A stretch of DNA of 14,730 nucleotides from Clostridiaceae bacterium (GCA_012522035.1 JAAYLF010000320.1:1-14730), one strand, 5' to 3'. Positions 6,051-13,678 are shown, counted from the stretch's first letter. Made by a program: numbers and translations. Notes: generated by a model from the letters alone, not told the origin.

Positions 6051-6884
6051 TTGGAGGTATATGCGCTTGTAGGGGCAAGTGGTACCGGAAAAAGCCACAG
6101 AGCATTGTGGGTAGCAAAAGAAAGAAATATTGAATATATCATTGATGATGGCCTTTTAATAAAAGGCAATGAGATTATTGCCGGCAAATCCGCCAAGAGG
6201 GAAAAGACCCGCATTGGCTCCATCAAGACTGCCGTTTTTACAAGCGATGATCACGCTTTTGAAGTTGCCCTGCAGTTAAAGCTGCGCAATGCAAAAAGTG
6301 TTCTGATTCTTGGTACTTCCGACAACATGGTAAAAAGAATTGCTGAAAGGCTTGGTCTAAACAAGATTGATAAAACAATATACATTGAAGAAATATCCAG
6401 CAAGTTTGAAATACAGCAGGCGTTAAATACAAGAAAAACTGAAGGAAAACATGTAATACCCGTCCCCACCCTTGAATTGAAAAAAGACTTTTCGGGTTTC
6501 TTGCTGGATCCTTTGAACATATTAAGAAGAAAAGGTATAGGCGATTATGAATCCTTGGGCGAAAAGTCCGTGGTTAGACCTACATTCAGCTACCTAGGCA
6601 AATTCACCATATCCGACTACACTATGTATCAACTGGTTGAACATATTGCGCTGAAAGAAGAAGGCGTTGCAAAACTCGGAAGATTCAGGGCTGAAACAAG
6701 CGAATCAGGAATCAGCCTGAATATTGAGTTTGTATTGTACTACGGATACAATATACCAGAGTTGTTTAAAAAACTGAAAGCAAGAATTATTGAGGAAATT
6801 GAAAGAATAACGTCCTTGAATATAGATGCCATAGTCCTTATTGCAAAAAGTCTTGTCGTCAAACCAAAAAGCAAGGCCAATTAG
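6051..6884 (+). CDS. P-loop NTPase fused to a C-terminal Asp23/Gls24-like domain
   Basis: 277 residues from a TTG start. AGAGGTG (6037-6043) is 7 bases upstream, and the P-loop then falls at its usual place near the N-terminus. Walker A is GASGTGKS (8-15); a strand with KSVLILGTSD (82-91) could be Walker B-like, and IIDDG (30-34) is another acidic strand end. From about 190 to 270 the sequence follows the Asp23/Gls24 pattern: VEHIALKEEGVAKLGRF, alternating strands SLNIEFVLYYGYNIPELF, then an IEEIERITSLNIDAIVLIAKSLVV helix-strand end. Asp23 proteins belong to envelope-stress systems of Gram-positives. It is co-transcribed with the DUF6062 gene and probably works with it; the substrate is unknown. 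Its stop overlaps the ytxC stop by four bases. Confidence 0.8.
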   Translation: MEVYALVGASGTGKSHRALWVAKERNIEYIIDDGLLIKGNEIIAGKSAKREKTRIGSIKTAVFTSDDHAFEVALQLKLRNAKSVLILGTSDNMVKRIAERLGLNKIDKTIYIEEISSKFEIQQALNTRKTEGKHVIPVPTLELKKDFSGFLLDPLNILRRKGIGDYESLGEKSVVRPTFSYLGKFTISDYTMYQLVEHIALKEEGVAKLGRFRAETSESGISLNIEFVLYYGYNIPELFKKLKARIIEEIERITSLNIDAIVLIAKSLVVKPKSKAN

Positions 6885-7630
6885 TTGTTTGATATTATTA
6901 TCCTTCCTGCAAAAACACCCTTGATGGTTTCCACAAGTTCCGGATTTCTGCTCTTGTTTTCATTGTGAATAATAATTCTATTGGGTGCAACAGCAATTAA
7001 TGTTGTAACCATCAGATCATCAAGGCTTGCATTTATGGCCATTTTGCTGTCCACAAAACCCTCAAGGCATTTGAATGTAATATCCATACCTTCATCATTG
7101 TATATTCTATGCTGACCATCTTCCCCAGTAACAATATGCACTTCCTTGTATTCGGATTTTTGTTGTTTGACAAAATTCTTCAGAAGTTCAATATATTCCT
7201 CATATTCCTTTTGAGCAATATATTCGCTTATGCAAATATCTGACAAAGCCTTTACTCTGTTTATAAGTTCTCTCAATCTGAAATTTGCAAATCCGTCAAC
7301 TGCTATGGTTCTGTGCATTCTCAAATATTCACTCAGGCTGTGTTCAACCAAATCCGGCTGAACTCTTATGCAGGATGCAACATCTATTATCCTTTCGAAT
7401 ACAACGTATCTGTCTTCCTTCTCAAATATCTTTGACTTTATCAAATAGTATTTTATTTTCCTTATCAATACATAATCCCAAATATACTCGGCCAAGACCT
7501 TGGAAATCTGGTTGATTCCAATCCTGCATTTTACAAAAGGCTCGTCATACCGGGCACCAGGCAGTTTTTTCATTAAAAAACGAACCAGTTCCTCCCTGTT
7601 GCTGACAGATGTAATCCTGAAAGGATACAT
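6881..7630 (-). CDS. ytxC: YtxC-like sporulation protein
   Basis: 249 residues from the ATG at 7630, which has GGGAGG 7 bases upstream; the longer upstream frame would overlap the preceding gene and lacks a ribosome site. The central part matches the YtxC family: RTIAVDGFANFRLREL (about 107-122), then a helical KEYEEYIELLKNFVKQQ (141-157), a VHIV strand and a variable C-terminus. No signal peptide or membrane span is seen. The family is tied to sporulation in Bacillus but its activity is unknown. It lies 61 bases downstream of the DUF6873 gene on the same strand and could share its transcript. Confidence 0.85.
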   Translation of the reverse strand: MYPFRITSVSNREELVRFLMKKLPGARYDEPFVKCRIGINQISKVLAEYIWDYVLIRKIKYYLIKSKIFEKEDRYVVFERIIDVASCIRVQPDLVEHSLSEYLRMHRTIAVDGFANFRLRELINRVKALSDICISEYIAQKEYEEYIELLKNFVKQQKSEYKEVHIVTGEDGQHRIYNDEGMDITFKCLEGFVDSKMAINASLDDLMVTTLIAVAPNRIIIHNENKSRNPELVETIKGVFAGRIIISNN

Positions 7631-7691
7631 AATCAAACCTCCCTGACTTCCTGTTCTCATTATATGCTCATACAGGTTGTTCTCGTGCATG

Positions 7692-8399
7692 CTACAACTT
7701 GTATATTTGTATTCCTCCGATATCCTCAAGTAAATCATTTTTAAGTTCCAAGATATTGACACCTTGTTCGAGCAAAAATTCCTTCACCAGACGACCTTCC
7801 TTGTGGTATTCAAGACTTCCGGTAAGCAAAAGACCCAAATCTTCAATGAATCCGCTGCAACCGCCAATAAATCCATGGTCATATCCCTTTAGAATTATAT
7901 CGTCTCCGTTAAACCAAAAGCACCGGTCTCCCATCTCTTTTGCTTTTTTCTCTATGCCTTTGTCGGTAGTCAGAATGAAGTTTTTTACATATATTGAGGA
8001 ACAACCTGCATAACCCTGCCGAACATTAACAAAATCATATCCTTTGTCAGTAAAAACTTTTCTCACAATACAATCGGTATATTTTGTATTATGATATATA
8101 TTTCTTCCCACTTTCAGCACGTTATATGCAATATTTCCCGGATATTTTGGCAAAAGTTGTGTGCCGCCTTCTATCAGCTCAATTCCAGTATCATATAGAG
8201 CATCCAAAGTTCTTTGATTAATGCCTTTTGCGTATACAAGCACCTTGTTGTCAATCTTCGCAAGCTGCATGTCAGCATGACAGCTTACAGCCTCATGGAG
8301 ATTTGGATGCGGATAAACAAGAATTACATTGCCATATTTTTTTAATTCTTCAATTATTTTTTCATCAGCCTGACAACTTAAAACAAAGTATAAATTCAT
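7692..8399 (-). CDS. DUF6873 family protein with a guanidine-modifying-enzyme-like fold
   Basis: 235 residues from the ATG at 8399 (GAGG 8 bases upstream, promoter 34 bases upstream). I recognise the DUF6873 group, whose fold is that of guanidine-modifying enzymes such as amidinotransferases. Visible features are VYPHPNLHEAVSCHADMQ (about 28-45), with the HADMQ box, GYAGCSSIYV (129-138) and DHGFIGGCSGFIEDLG (174-189), with His175 and Cys181 placed where a catalytic His-Cys pair might sit, and a C-terminal DIGGIQIY. The protein contains seven cysteines or more, no signal peptide and no membrane span. Enzymatic activity is not shown by the sequence and the substrate is unknown. ytxC follows it. 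Confidence 0.8.
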   Translation of the reverse strand: MNLYFVLSCQADEKIIEELKKYGNVILVYPHPNLHEAVSCHADMQLAKIDNKVLVYAKGINQRTLDALYDTGIELIEGGTQLLPKYPGNIAYNVLKVGRNIYHNTKYTDCIVRKVFTDKGYDFVNVRQGYAGCSSIYVKNFILTTDKGIEKKAKEMGDRCFWFNGDDIILKGYDHGFIGGCSGFIEDLGLLLTGSLEYHKEGRLVKEFLLEQGVNILELKNDLLEDIGGIQIYKL

Positions 8400-8432
8400 G
8401 TAAACAACCTCATAAAAAAGTTTTTTCAGTGA

Positions 8433-8461
8433 ATAATAACATGGGAATGTTAAATTTTCAA
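8433..8461 (-). promoter_or_regulatory. SigA-type promoter for DUF6873 (and possibly ytxC)
   Basis: Minus strand TTGAAA (8456-8461), 17-base spacer, TATTAT (8433-8438) with TGT before the -10. It lies 34 bases upstream of the ATG at 8399. Confidence 0.6.
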
Positions 8462-8500
8462 CAATGAACAAAAATGTATTAAATAAATTCAACAAGGGAA

Positions 8501-8527
8501 ACATAAGAACGGTGGCATAACTTATGT
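8501..8527 (+). repeat. Inverted repeat in the 5' UTR of the DUF378 gene
   Basis: A perfect 7-bp inverted repeat, ACATAAG (8501-8507) and CTTATGT (8521-8527), encloses 13 bases and ends about six bases before the AAAGGAG ribosome site. A smaller palindrome, CATAA-C-TTATG, lies within its 3' half. It may be an RNA hairpin or an operator; no clear promoter was found upstream of it. Confidence 0.4.
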
Positions 8528-8548
8528 CACAGAAAGGAGCTGAATCAA

Positions 8549-8767
8549 ATGGCCAGAACAGGTTTTGATAGATTCGCATTAATACTGGTTATAATCGGTG
8601 CAATAAACTGGCTGTCAGTGGGGCTGTTCCGATTTGACATCGTTGCAGCTCTATTTGGAGGTGCCACAAACCTTGTAAGCAGGATTATATACTCAGTAGT
8701 TGGTATTGCAGGAATCTACTCAATCAGTCTGTTGTTCAGGCACAGTCCTGTTAACGTTAGGGAATAA
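8549..8767 (+). CDS. DUF378 family small membrane protein
   Basis: 72 residues with two membrane spans (about 9-27 and 43-63) and short polar ends. The FDRFALILVIIGAINWLSVGLF opening and the later LVSRIIYSVVGIAGIY are the DUF378 signature; the family is widespread and of unknown function. AAAGGAG lies nine bases upstream of the ATG. It is followed by the spore SASP gene on the same strand after an 80-base gap that has its own promoter, so co-transcription is possible but not needed. Confidence 0.9.
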   Translation: MARTGFDRFALILVIIGAINWLSVGLFRFDIVAALFGGATNLVSRIIYSVVGIAGIYSISLLFRHSPVNVRE

Positions 8768-8773
8768 TTACCC

Positions 8774-8803
8774 TGAATAATAATTCTATATGAGATAATA
8801 ATA
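8774..8803 (+). promoter_or_regulatory. SigG-like promoter for the SASP gene
   Basis: TGAATA (8774-8779), 17-base spacer and AATAATA (8797-8803), which fits the SigG consensus TGAATA and CATACTA at 5 of 7 positions in the -10. SASP genes are classic SigG targets in the forespore. An AT-rich TATAAT overlaps at 8802, so a SigA reading cannot be excluded. A small CCGGT/ACCGG hairpin (8810-8824) lies in the leader. Confidence 0.4.
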
Positions 8804-8847
8804 TAATTGCCGGTAGTAAACCGGTATAAAAAATGGAGGTATTGAAA

Positions 8848-9042
8848 ATGGCAAGAAGCAAAAACAAGACTACCTTTGACAAGCTGAAATACGAAATTGC
8901 CAATGAAACCGGAATTAATCTTAAGGAAGGTTACAATGGCGATTTGACTTCCAGAGAAGCTGGTACAATCGGCGGAAACATTGTTCGTAAAGTTTTTGAA
9001 AGCTATACCGGAAACAACTATTACACAGGCAAACCTCAATAA
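8848..9042 (+). CDS. Alpha/beta-type small acid-soluble spore protein
   Basis: 64 residues. SASPs coat and protect spore DNA and are degraded at germination. The family core is intact: FDKLKYEIANETGINL, which includes the germination-protease site within EIANE, then LTSREAGTIGGNIVRKVFE, the Gly-Gly turn before the second DNA-binding helix. The ATG at 8848 is chosen because GGAGG (8836-8840) is 7 bases upstream; the ATG at 8833 overlaps that site. The C-terminal tail (YTGNNYYTGKPQ) is longer than in Bacillus SspA-type proteins. A strong terminator follows the stop. Confidence 0.95.
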   Translation: MARSKNKTTFDKLKYEIANETGINLKEGYNGDLTSREAGTIGGNIVRKVFESYTGNNYYTGKPQ

Positions 9043-9057
9043 GGGTTGCCTCTAACC

Positions 9058-9093
9058 AAAAGGAACCAGAGAGTTTTCTCTGGTTCCTTTTTT
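9058..9093 (+). terminator. Strong intrinsic terminator after the SASP gene
   Basis: A 10-bp GC-rich stem GGAACCAGAG (9062-9071) with CTCTGGTTCC (9078-9087), extended by A/T pairs, a six-base loop and a run of six T (9088-9093). Confidence 0.93.
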
Positions 9094-9143
9094 GTTGGTA
9101 TTTAAGTTAATCTTTTATCATATTTATTAATCAAGGGTGTGAT

Positions 9144-9413
9144 ATGATGATAAAGATAATTGTTGTTTTTGCAGTAACTGCTTTTCTTGTTTTCTTTCCT
9201 GAAATCTTTCCAAGATGTGAATACTGTAGGAAAATAAAGCCCAGACGGCTTTTTCAGTTTCACAAAAGCATAAGCCTCAAGCTTACTTACAAAGGCAATC
9301 TTTCCTTGTGCAAAAAATGCTGCAAGAAATATAATTTTACATCATTGGACAGATTCAGGAAACACATGCGTGTGGAAAAAAGAATGGAATACACAGTCAG
9401 GTACAACCTGTAA
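9144..9413 (+). CDS. Small cysteine-rich membrane-anchored protein, hypothetical
   Basis: 89 residues, not recognised. An N-terminal hydrophobic segment (about 3-19) is followed by CEYC (C25, C28) and, after 27 residues, CKKCC (C56, C59, C60), an arrangement like a zinc ribbon. The rest is strongly basic (KPRR, KKYNF, FRKHMRVEKR), suited to a cytoplasmic tail or to nucleic acid or phospholipid contact. AAGGGTG lies just upstream; ATG 9147 is an equally good start and gives a better spacing. The gene sits between a strong terminator and the convergent ndoA gene, with three bases between the stops. Coding status rests on the ribosome site, the Cys pattern and the absence of any alternative gene. 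Confidence 0.65.
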   Translation: MMIKIIVVFAVTAFLVFFPEIFPRCEYCRKIKPRRLFQFHKSISLKLTYKGNLSLCKKCCKKYNFTSLDRFRKHMRVEKRMEYTVRYNL

Positions 9414-9416
9414 TTT

Positions 9417-9776
9417 CTATGTATCCCCTGGATTTGCCAATCCCAAACTAATCAAAAGTGCCTTGTCAATCTTCTTCATAAGTACCGGATCTAAAACGCA
9501 GACTCTTTCTCTCAAACGCCTCTTGTCGATAGTCCGCAACTGTTCCAGCAAAACAACCGAGTTTTTGCTAAGCCCTTTATACTCGCTGGCATTCAATTCC
9601 AAATGTGTGGGCAGCTTCGATTTGTTAACCTGTGATGTTACGGCAGCAACAATAATGGTTGGACTATACTTGTTTCCAATATCGTTCTGCACAAACAATA
9701 CAGGTCGTACACCACCTTGTTCCGAACCAACTACAGGACTTAAATCCGCGTAATAAATATCTCCTCTTTTAATCAC
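9417..9776 (-). CDS. ndoA: Endoribonuclease toxin EndoA (MazF/PemK family)
   Basis: 119 residues from GTG 9776, close to the 116 of Bacillus NdoA. It cleaves single-stranded mRNA at short specific sites. The N-terminus IKRGDIYYADLSPVVGSEQGGVRPVLF is nearly that of NdoA. It holds the catalytic Arg24 in the loop before PVLF, and Thr47 sits in IVAAVTSQ. LLEQLRTIDKRRL and the final helix are also conserved. The GTG is chosen because GGGAG (9784-9788) lies 7 bases upstream and the start then matches the family; the GTGs at 9785 and 9791 overlap that site. It follows the antitoxin gene by 15 bases. Confidence 0.95.
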   Translation of the reverse strand: MIKRGDIYYADLSPVVGSEQGGVRPVLFVQNDIGNKYSPTIIVAAVTSQVNKSKLPTHLELNASEYKGLSKNSVVLLEQLRTIDKRRLRERVCVLDPVLMKKIDKALLISLGLANPGDT

Positions 9777-9791
9777 AAGATTCACTCCCAC

Positions 9792-10082
9792 TTATGTTTT
9801 TGGAGGTTTTGTGCCATTCTTATCATCCGACTCCAACATTTGCATTACTTCATTTTCCATATGCAGAAACTCTTCAGCTATGTTAAGATTTATCTCTCCC
9901 ATTTCCTGATAACCTTTTTCCATTTGCCTGACCAGTTCTTCCTGCTTTGCCTTCTTAAGATGTTCATGCAATGCAGTTTGAACTACTTCATCCAAAGTGG
10001 CATTGTTGCTCCTGGCCAAGTCTTCTGCTTCGTTAAGTAAGTCAGATGAAATAGTAATAAGTACTTTTTTGAATTCAGGCAT
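9792..10082 (-). CDS. ndoAI: Antitoxin EndoAI (ribbon-helix-helix)
   Basis: 96 residues from ATG 10082, with GGAGG nine bases upstream; the 19 codons further upstream are noncoding leader. An N-terminal strand KKVLITISSDLLNEAEDLARSNNATLDEVVQTAL forms a ribbon-helix-helix DNA-binding fold. The second half has the EndoAI toxin-binding stretch MEKGYQEMGEINLNIAEEF, almost as in Bacillus NdoAI. It neutralises EndoA and probably represses its own promoter. The order alr-ndoAI-ndoA is as in Bacillus subtilis. The C-terminal tail (DDKNGTKPPKT) is variable. Confidence 0.93.
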   Translation of the reverse strand: MPEFKKVLITISSDLLNEAEDLARSNNATLDEVVQTALHEHLKKAKQEELVRQMEKGYQEMGEINLNIAEEFLHMENEVMQMLESDDKNGTKPPKT

Positions 10083-10104
10083 TAACCAAATCCTCCAACT
10101 AAAG

Positions 10105-10132
10105 TGTATCCATTTTTTACGGAGTGAATACA
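10105..10132 (-). promoter_or_regulatory. Possible operator or hairpin before ndoAI
   Basis: An imperfect inverted repeat, TGTATCC (10105-10111) and GAATACA (10126-10132), lies between the alr stop and the ndoAI ribosome site. Such a site could be bound by the RHH antitoxin, or fold as an RNA hairpin. No convincing SigA promoter was found in the 91-base gap, so ndoAI-ndoA may be transcribed mainly from upstream. Confidence 0.25.
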
Positions 10133-10173
10133 TTATCAAAAAAATTTTTCAATTTATTTTAAAGTCAATGTTT

Positions 10174-11352
10174 CTAGTTGTCAGGACAAATATAGTTTAG
10201 AACATTGACAACTTCACCATTCTTTATGTATATTCGGGGTACTCTTTTACCAACAAGACTGATTATTTCATAATTAATAGTCCCCATAATGTCAGCCAGT
10301 TCCTCACATGTTATACTATTATTCATTTGCGAACCAAATAGAACAACTTCATCACCTATCCCAGGCTTCTTTTCGAAATGAGTAACATCAGCCATGCATT
10401 GGTCCATGCAAATATTTCCCACTATCGGTGCAAACTCCCCATTTATTAGTACCTTGGATTTGTTGCTTAAAAGTCGGGAATATCCGTCTGCATATCCAAT
10501 GGTGATAGTTGCAATTGTTCTTTTAGAATCTGTTTTGTATGTGCTCCCATAACTTATACATGTATCCTTTTCCACTGTCTTGACCATATTCACGCCCGCC
10601 TTTAATGTCATTGCAGGCTTTAGGTTCAAATTATACTTTCTGGTATATGCGGATGGATAATGACCATAGAGTATAATGCCTGCCCTGACTATGTCCAGAT
10701 GCATGGAAGGATACTGGATTATGGCTCCACTGTTGGCCACATGTAGAATTGGTATGTGTATGCCTACCCTCTTTAATTCATTTACGATGCTCATGAACAT
10801 TTCAAACTGGTTAAGGGTATATGTCCTGTCTTCTGTATCCGCCTGAGCAAAGTGGGTAAACAAACCTTCCACAATCAGTCCTTTCAAAGCAGATATCTTC
10901 ATAACATCCTTTACAGCACTGTATCCAGGCAGGAATCCAACCCTTCCCATTCCCGTATCAACTTTGACGTGAACCTTGATGGTGGCGTTTTCAGCCAAAG
11001 CCACCTCGGACAAATATTTGGCCAGCTCATGGCTATATATGGGCTTGGTTATGTCGTATTTAATAAGTTCCTTGGCTCTTCTCGGATCTGTATAGCTTAG
11101 AACCAGGATGGGTACCTTTATGCCATTCTTTCTTAGCTGTATGGCCTCATCAAGAATTGCAACTCCAAGCCTTGATACTCCGTTTTCTATGAGCGTGTTT
11201 GCAACCTCCATGGCACCATGGCCATATCCATCAGCTTTCACGATACCCATAATTTCCGCATTTGGTTTGGTTATGCGTCTAACTTCCCTTACATTGTTGC
11301 TTATTGCATCCAAATCAATTTCTGCCCACGCCCTGTTATACCTGTAATCCAT
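10174..11352 (-). CDS. alr: Alanine racemase
   Basis: 392 residues, full length. A PLP enzyme that makes D-alanine for peptidoglycan. The PLP lysine is K39 in IVKADGYGHG. The second catalytic residue is Tyr268 in ISYGSTY, on the opposite subunit. HVKVDTGMGRVGF (128-140) and GNICMDQCMADVTH near residue 310-325 are family hallmarks. GAGG lies seven bases before the ATG, and the gene is nine bases from the end of nnr, so the two are surely co-transcribed. It is followed by the EndoAI/EndoA pair. Confidence 0.98.
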   Translation of the reverse strand: MDYRYNRAWAEIDLDAISNNVREVRRITKPNAEIMGIVKADGYGHGAMEVANTLIENGVSRLGVAILDEAIQLRKNGIKVPILVLSYTDPRRAKELIKYDITKPIYSHELAKYLSEVALAENATIKVHVKVDTGMGRVGFLPGYSAVKDVMKISALKGLIVEGLFTHFAQADTEDRTYTLNQFEMFMSIVNELKRVGIHIPILHVANSGAIIQYPSMHLDIVRAGIILYGHYPSAYTRKYNLNLKPAMTLKAGVNMVKTVEKDTCISYGSTYKTDSKRTIATITIGYADGYSRLLSNKSKVLINGEFAPIVGNICMDQCMADVTHFEKKPGIGDEVVLFGSQMNNSITCEELADIMGTINYEIISLVGKRVPRIYIKNGEVVNVLNYICPDN

Positions 11353-11361
11353 ACAATTACC

Positions 11362-12870
11362 TCACCTATCAATTTTCAAAATCTTTGGCAGCATATTTAT
11401 CAAATCACCAGAAATCATCGCTTCTTCTCCGTATAGTTCTTTTGCCTTGTCTCCGCTAAGCCCATGTACCCATACCCCGTATCTTGCTGCATCGTACAGA
11501 CTCATTCTTGCAGCAAAAGCAGCAATTATACCGCATAAAACATCACCAGAACCGCAAACAGCCATTCCAGGATTACCAGTACCGTTTACAGTAAAAGAAT
11601 TCTTGTGGCTTGTTATGGTTGATGCACCTTTTAAGACAGATGTTATTCCCTTATCGTTAAAGTACATTGCATCCTTGATTCTATCTCCCAAACTGGTTCC
11701 TGTCAAACGCCTGAACTCTCCATAATGTGGTGTAATTACAATATTATCACCTTCAAGTTCGCCACATTTTCCTTCAAAAGCATTGATGCTATCCGCATCG
11801 AGAATTACCTTAACATTCTCGTTCTTTAACTTGCTTATCAATCTTCTTACAAACTCCTTGGTTGTTTCCCTGATACCAAGACCGGGTCCAATTACAACGG
11901 AATCACAAGGAAGAACATATTGCAGAACTTCTTCCACATGTTCCTCTTTAAAGAAAACATCATCTTTGTCACCTACGGGTATCTTGACAGGCTCCTTTAA
12001 AACACTCTCAAAAATATGAACTAGACCTGCTGGAGAAATCATGTATACGTATCCCGCACCACTTCTCAAAGCACTTTCTGCACAAAGTATGGCTGCGCCA
12101 GTCATGCCCCTGCTGCCTGCAATAATACACACCCTGCCATAATCTCCCTTATGAGTGTCTTTTTCCCTCTTTCGAACAATATTGGATATATTAAATCCTT
12201 CATTCAAATATTCATTGTTTCCAGCAAACATTCTTTTCACAAAAGAAGGAATACCGATGTCGGACAAGTATAACTTACCGCAGCATTCCCTTCCAGGATA
12301 AACAACATTTCCAGGTTTCAAGTCGGAAAGAACTACCGTTATATCTGCCTTGACACAGTAATTCGATATTTTTCCACTCTCCCCATATACGCCTGAAGGA
12401 ATGTCCACAGAGACAACCTTTTTCCCCGATCTGTTTATGCAATCTATAATATAGCCTGTATCTTTGTCTATGTCACCTCTGAAACCAATACCAAAGATGC
12501 AGTCAAGAATAACGTCGCAATCCTTTAGAACATAATCCAAATCACAATCAATTGCTTTATGTATTTCCACATTTTCTTTTTCCAATATGCTTCTATGCAG
12601 CTGAACATTTTCGTTTGACTTGTAGCCTACCAGAATTGCCTTGACACTGTATCCCAGATTACCAAGCTTCCTTAGTGCTGCCAAACCATCAGCCCCATTG
12701 TTTCCACCACCACATATTGCCAAAATTTTATTTGACTTGTCAGCAATATTAACAACACAATCTTTTATACTGCTGGCAGCATTCTCCATAAGAGAAATTG
12801 TGTTCAACCCCAATGACTCTTCACAATACTTGACAATTTTCTTCATTTCATCAGGAAATACAATGCGCAT
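11362..12870 (-). CDS. nnr: Bifunctional NAD(P)HX epimerase / ADP-dependent NAD(P)HX dehydratase
   Basis: 502 residues, the usual length of the fused metabolite-repair enzyme. It epimerises and then dehydrates damaged NADHX and NADPHX. The N-terminal YjeF domain (about 1-215) has GGGNNGADG (54-62), DCIFGIGFRGD (123-133) and VDIPSG (155-160). The C-terminal ribokinase-like domain (about 225-502) has KGDYGRVCIIAGSRGMTGAA (241-260), IGPGLG (327-332), DAD (358-360), PHYGEFRRLTG (381-391) and the catalytic GSGDVLCG (440-447) with Asp443. AGGGGG lies upstream of the ATG, ten bases after the ecfT stop. In many Firmicutes acpS precedes it; here it directly follows ecfT. Confidence 0.96.
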   Translation of the reverse strand: MRIVFPDEMKKIVKYCEESLGLNTISLMENAASSIKDCVVNIADKSNKILAICGGGNNGADGLAALRKLGNLGYSVKAILVGYKSNENVQLHRSILEKENVEIHKAIDCDLDYVLKDCDVILDCIFGIGFRGDIDKDTGYIIDCINRSGKKVVSVDIPSGVYGESGKISNYCVKADITVVLSDLKPGNVVYPGRECCGKLYLSDIGIPSFVKRMFAGNNEYLNEGFNISNIVRKREKDTHKGDYGRVCIIAGSRGMTGAAILCAESALRSGAGYVYMISPAGLVHIFESVLKEPVKIPVGDKDDVFFKEEHVEEVLQYVLPCDSVVIGPGLGIRETTKEFVRRLISKLKNENVKVILDADSINAFEGKCGELEGDNIVITPHYGEFRRLTGTSLGDRIKDAMYFNDKGITSVLKGASTITSHKNSFTVNGTGNPGMAVCGSGDVLCGIIAAFAARMSLYDAARYGVWVHGLSGDKAKELYGEEAMISGDLINMLPKILKIDR

Positions 12871-12880
12871 ATGGCACCCC

Positions 12881-13678
12881 CTAGAAAAAGATTCTGCTCA
12901 GTATAACAAGCACAGCTAATATAACAAATATGGATGTCAGTACAATGTCCGCCTTTGAAAACGCAAGAACCCTGTATCGTGTACGATTCTTTCCACCTCT
13001 GTAGCATCTGGCTTCCATGGCCGTTGCCAAATCTGTAGCTCTTCTGAAGGCACCAATAAACAAAGGCACTAATACAGGTATGAAGCTGCGTATTTTCTCC
13101 TTTAGTTTTTTTGAATCAAAATCTGCTCCTCTTGAAGCCTGGGCACGCATGATTCTTTCAGTCTCTTCTGCAAAGGTAGGTATGAATCTCAATGCAATGG
13201 AAATCATCATGGCAATATCATGGGCTGGAAAGCCAATCACGCTCAATGGGGACATAAGTCTTTCCAGACCATCGGTCAGCATGATGGAGGTGGTTGTATA
13301 TGTCAAAAGAGATGCTCCTGCCACCAGCAGAAGAATTCTCATTATCATTTGTAAACTGAAGAGTATTCCTTCCTTGTATATGTCAATGAATCCAATACTG
13401 AACAAAAGGGTTTCACCCTGGTACAAAAAGATATTAAGAAATACTGTAAATATGATCAAGAATAGTATTGGTTTCAGGCTTCTCAAAACCATGCGGATAC
13501 CTACGCGGGACGAAACAATAGCCATTATCAAAAAGAACATGGCTATCGCATAACCCACGAAATTGTTTATCAAAAGAACGATTACCATATAAGCAAAAGT
13601 CATTGTCAACTTTGTACGTGGGTCTGATTTATGGAATATGGATTCACCGGGTACATATTGTCCAATTGATATGTTCAT
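12881..13678 (-). CDS. ecfT: ECF transporter transmembrane component EcfT
   Basis: 265 residues. The shared membrane subunit of group II energy-coupling-factor transporters, which couples two ATPases to exchangeable vitamin or metal-binding S components. Several hydrophobic spans are visible (about 25-57, 68-88, 105-128, 150-168, 200-212 and 240-263). The two coupling-helix Ala-Arg-Gly motifs are MRAQASRGAD (177-186) and MEARCYRGG (221-229), both intact. It overlaps the ecfA2 stop by four bases (ATGA) and is therefore coupled to it. No S component is in the window, as expected for a shared module. Confidence 0.96.
   Translation of the reverse strand: MNISIGQYVPGESIFHKSDPRTKLTMTFAYMVIVLLINNFVGYAIAMFFLIMAIVSSRVGIRMVLRSLKPILFLIIFTVFLNIFLYQGETLLFSIGFIDIYKEGILFSLQMIMRILLLVAGASLLTYTTTSIMLTDGLERLMSPLSVIGFPAHDIAMMISIALRFIPTFAEETERIMRAQASRGADFDSKKLKEKIRSFIPVLVPLFIGAFRRATDLATAMEARCYRGGKNRTRYRVLAFSKADIVLTSIFVILAVLVILSRIFF

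Noticed and set aside
7659..7666. CATATAAT resembling a SigE -10 upstream of ytxC
   Set aside because: Attractive for a sporulation gene, but no -35 element is present at a suitable distance.
10083..10173. SigA promoter for ndoAI
   Set aside because: TTGACT and TTGAAA boxes exist, but none has a good -10 at the right distance; the region is only AT-rich.
13017..13553. 178-codon rightward frame opposite ecfT
   Set aside because: Antisense to ecfT, whose coupling motifs are intact; no ribosome site or recognisable domain.
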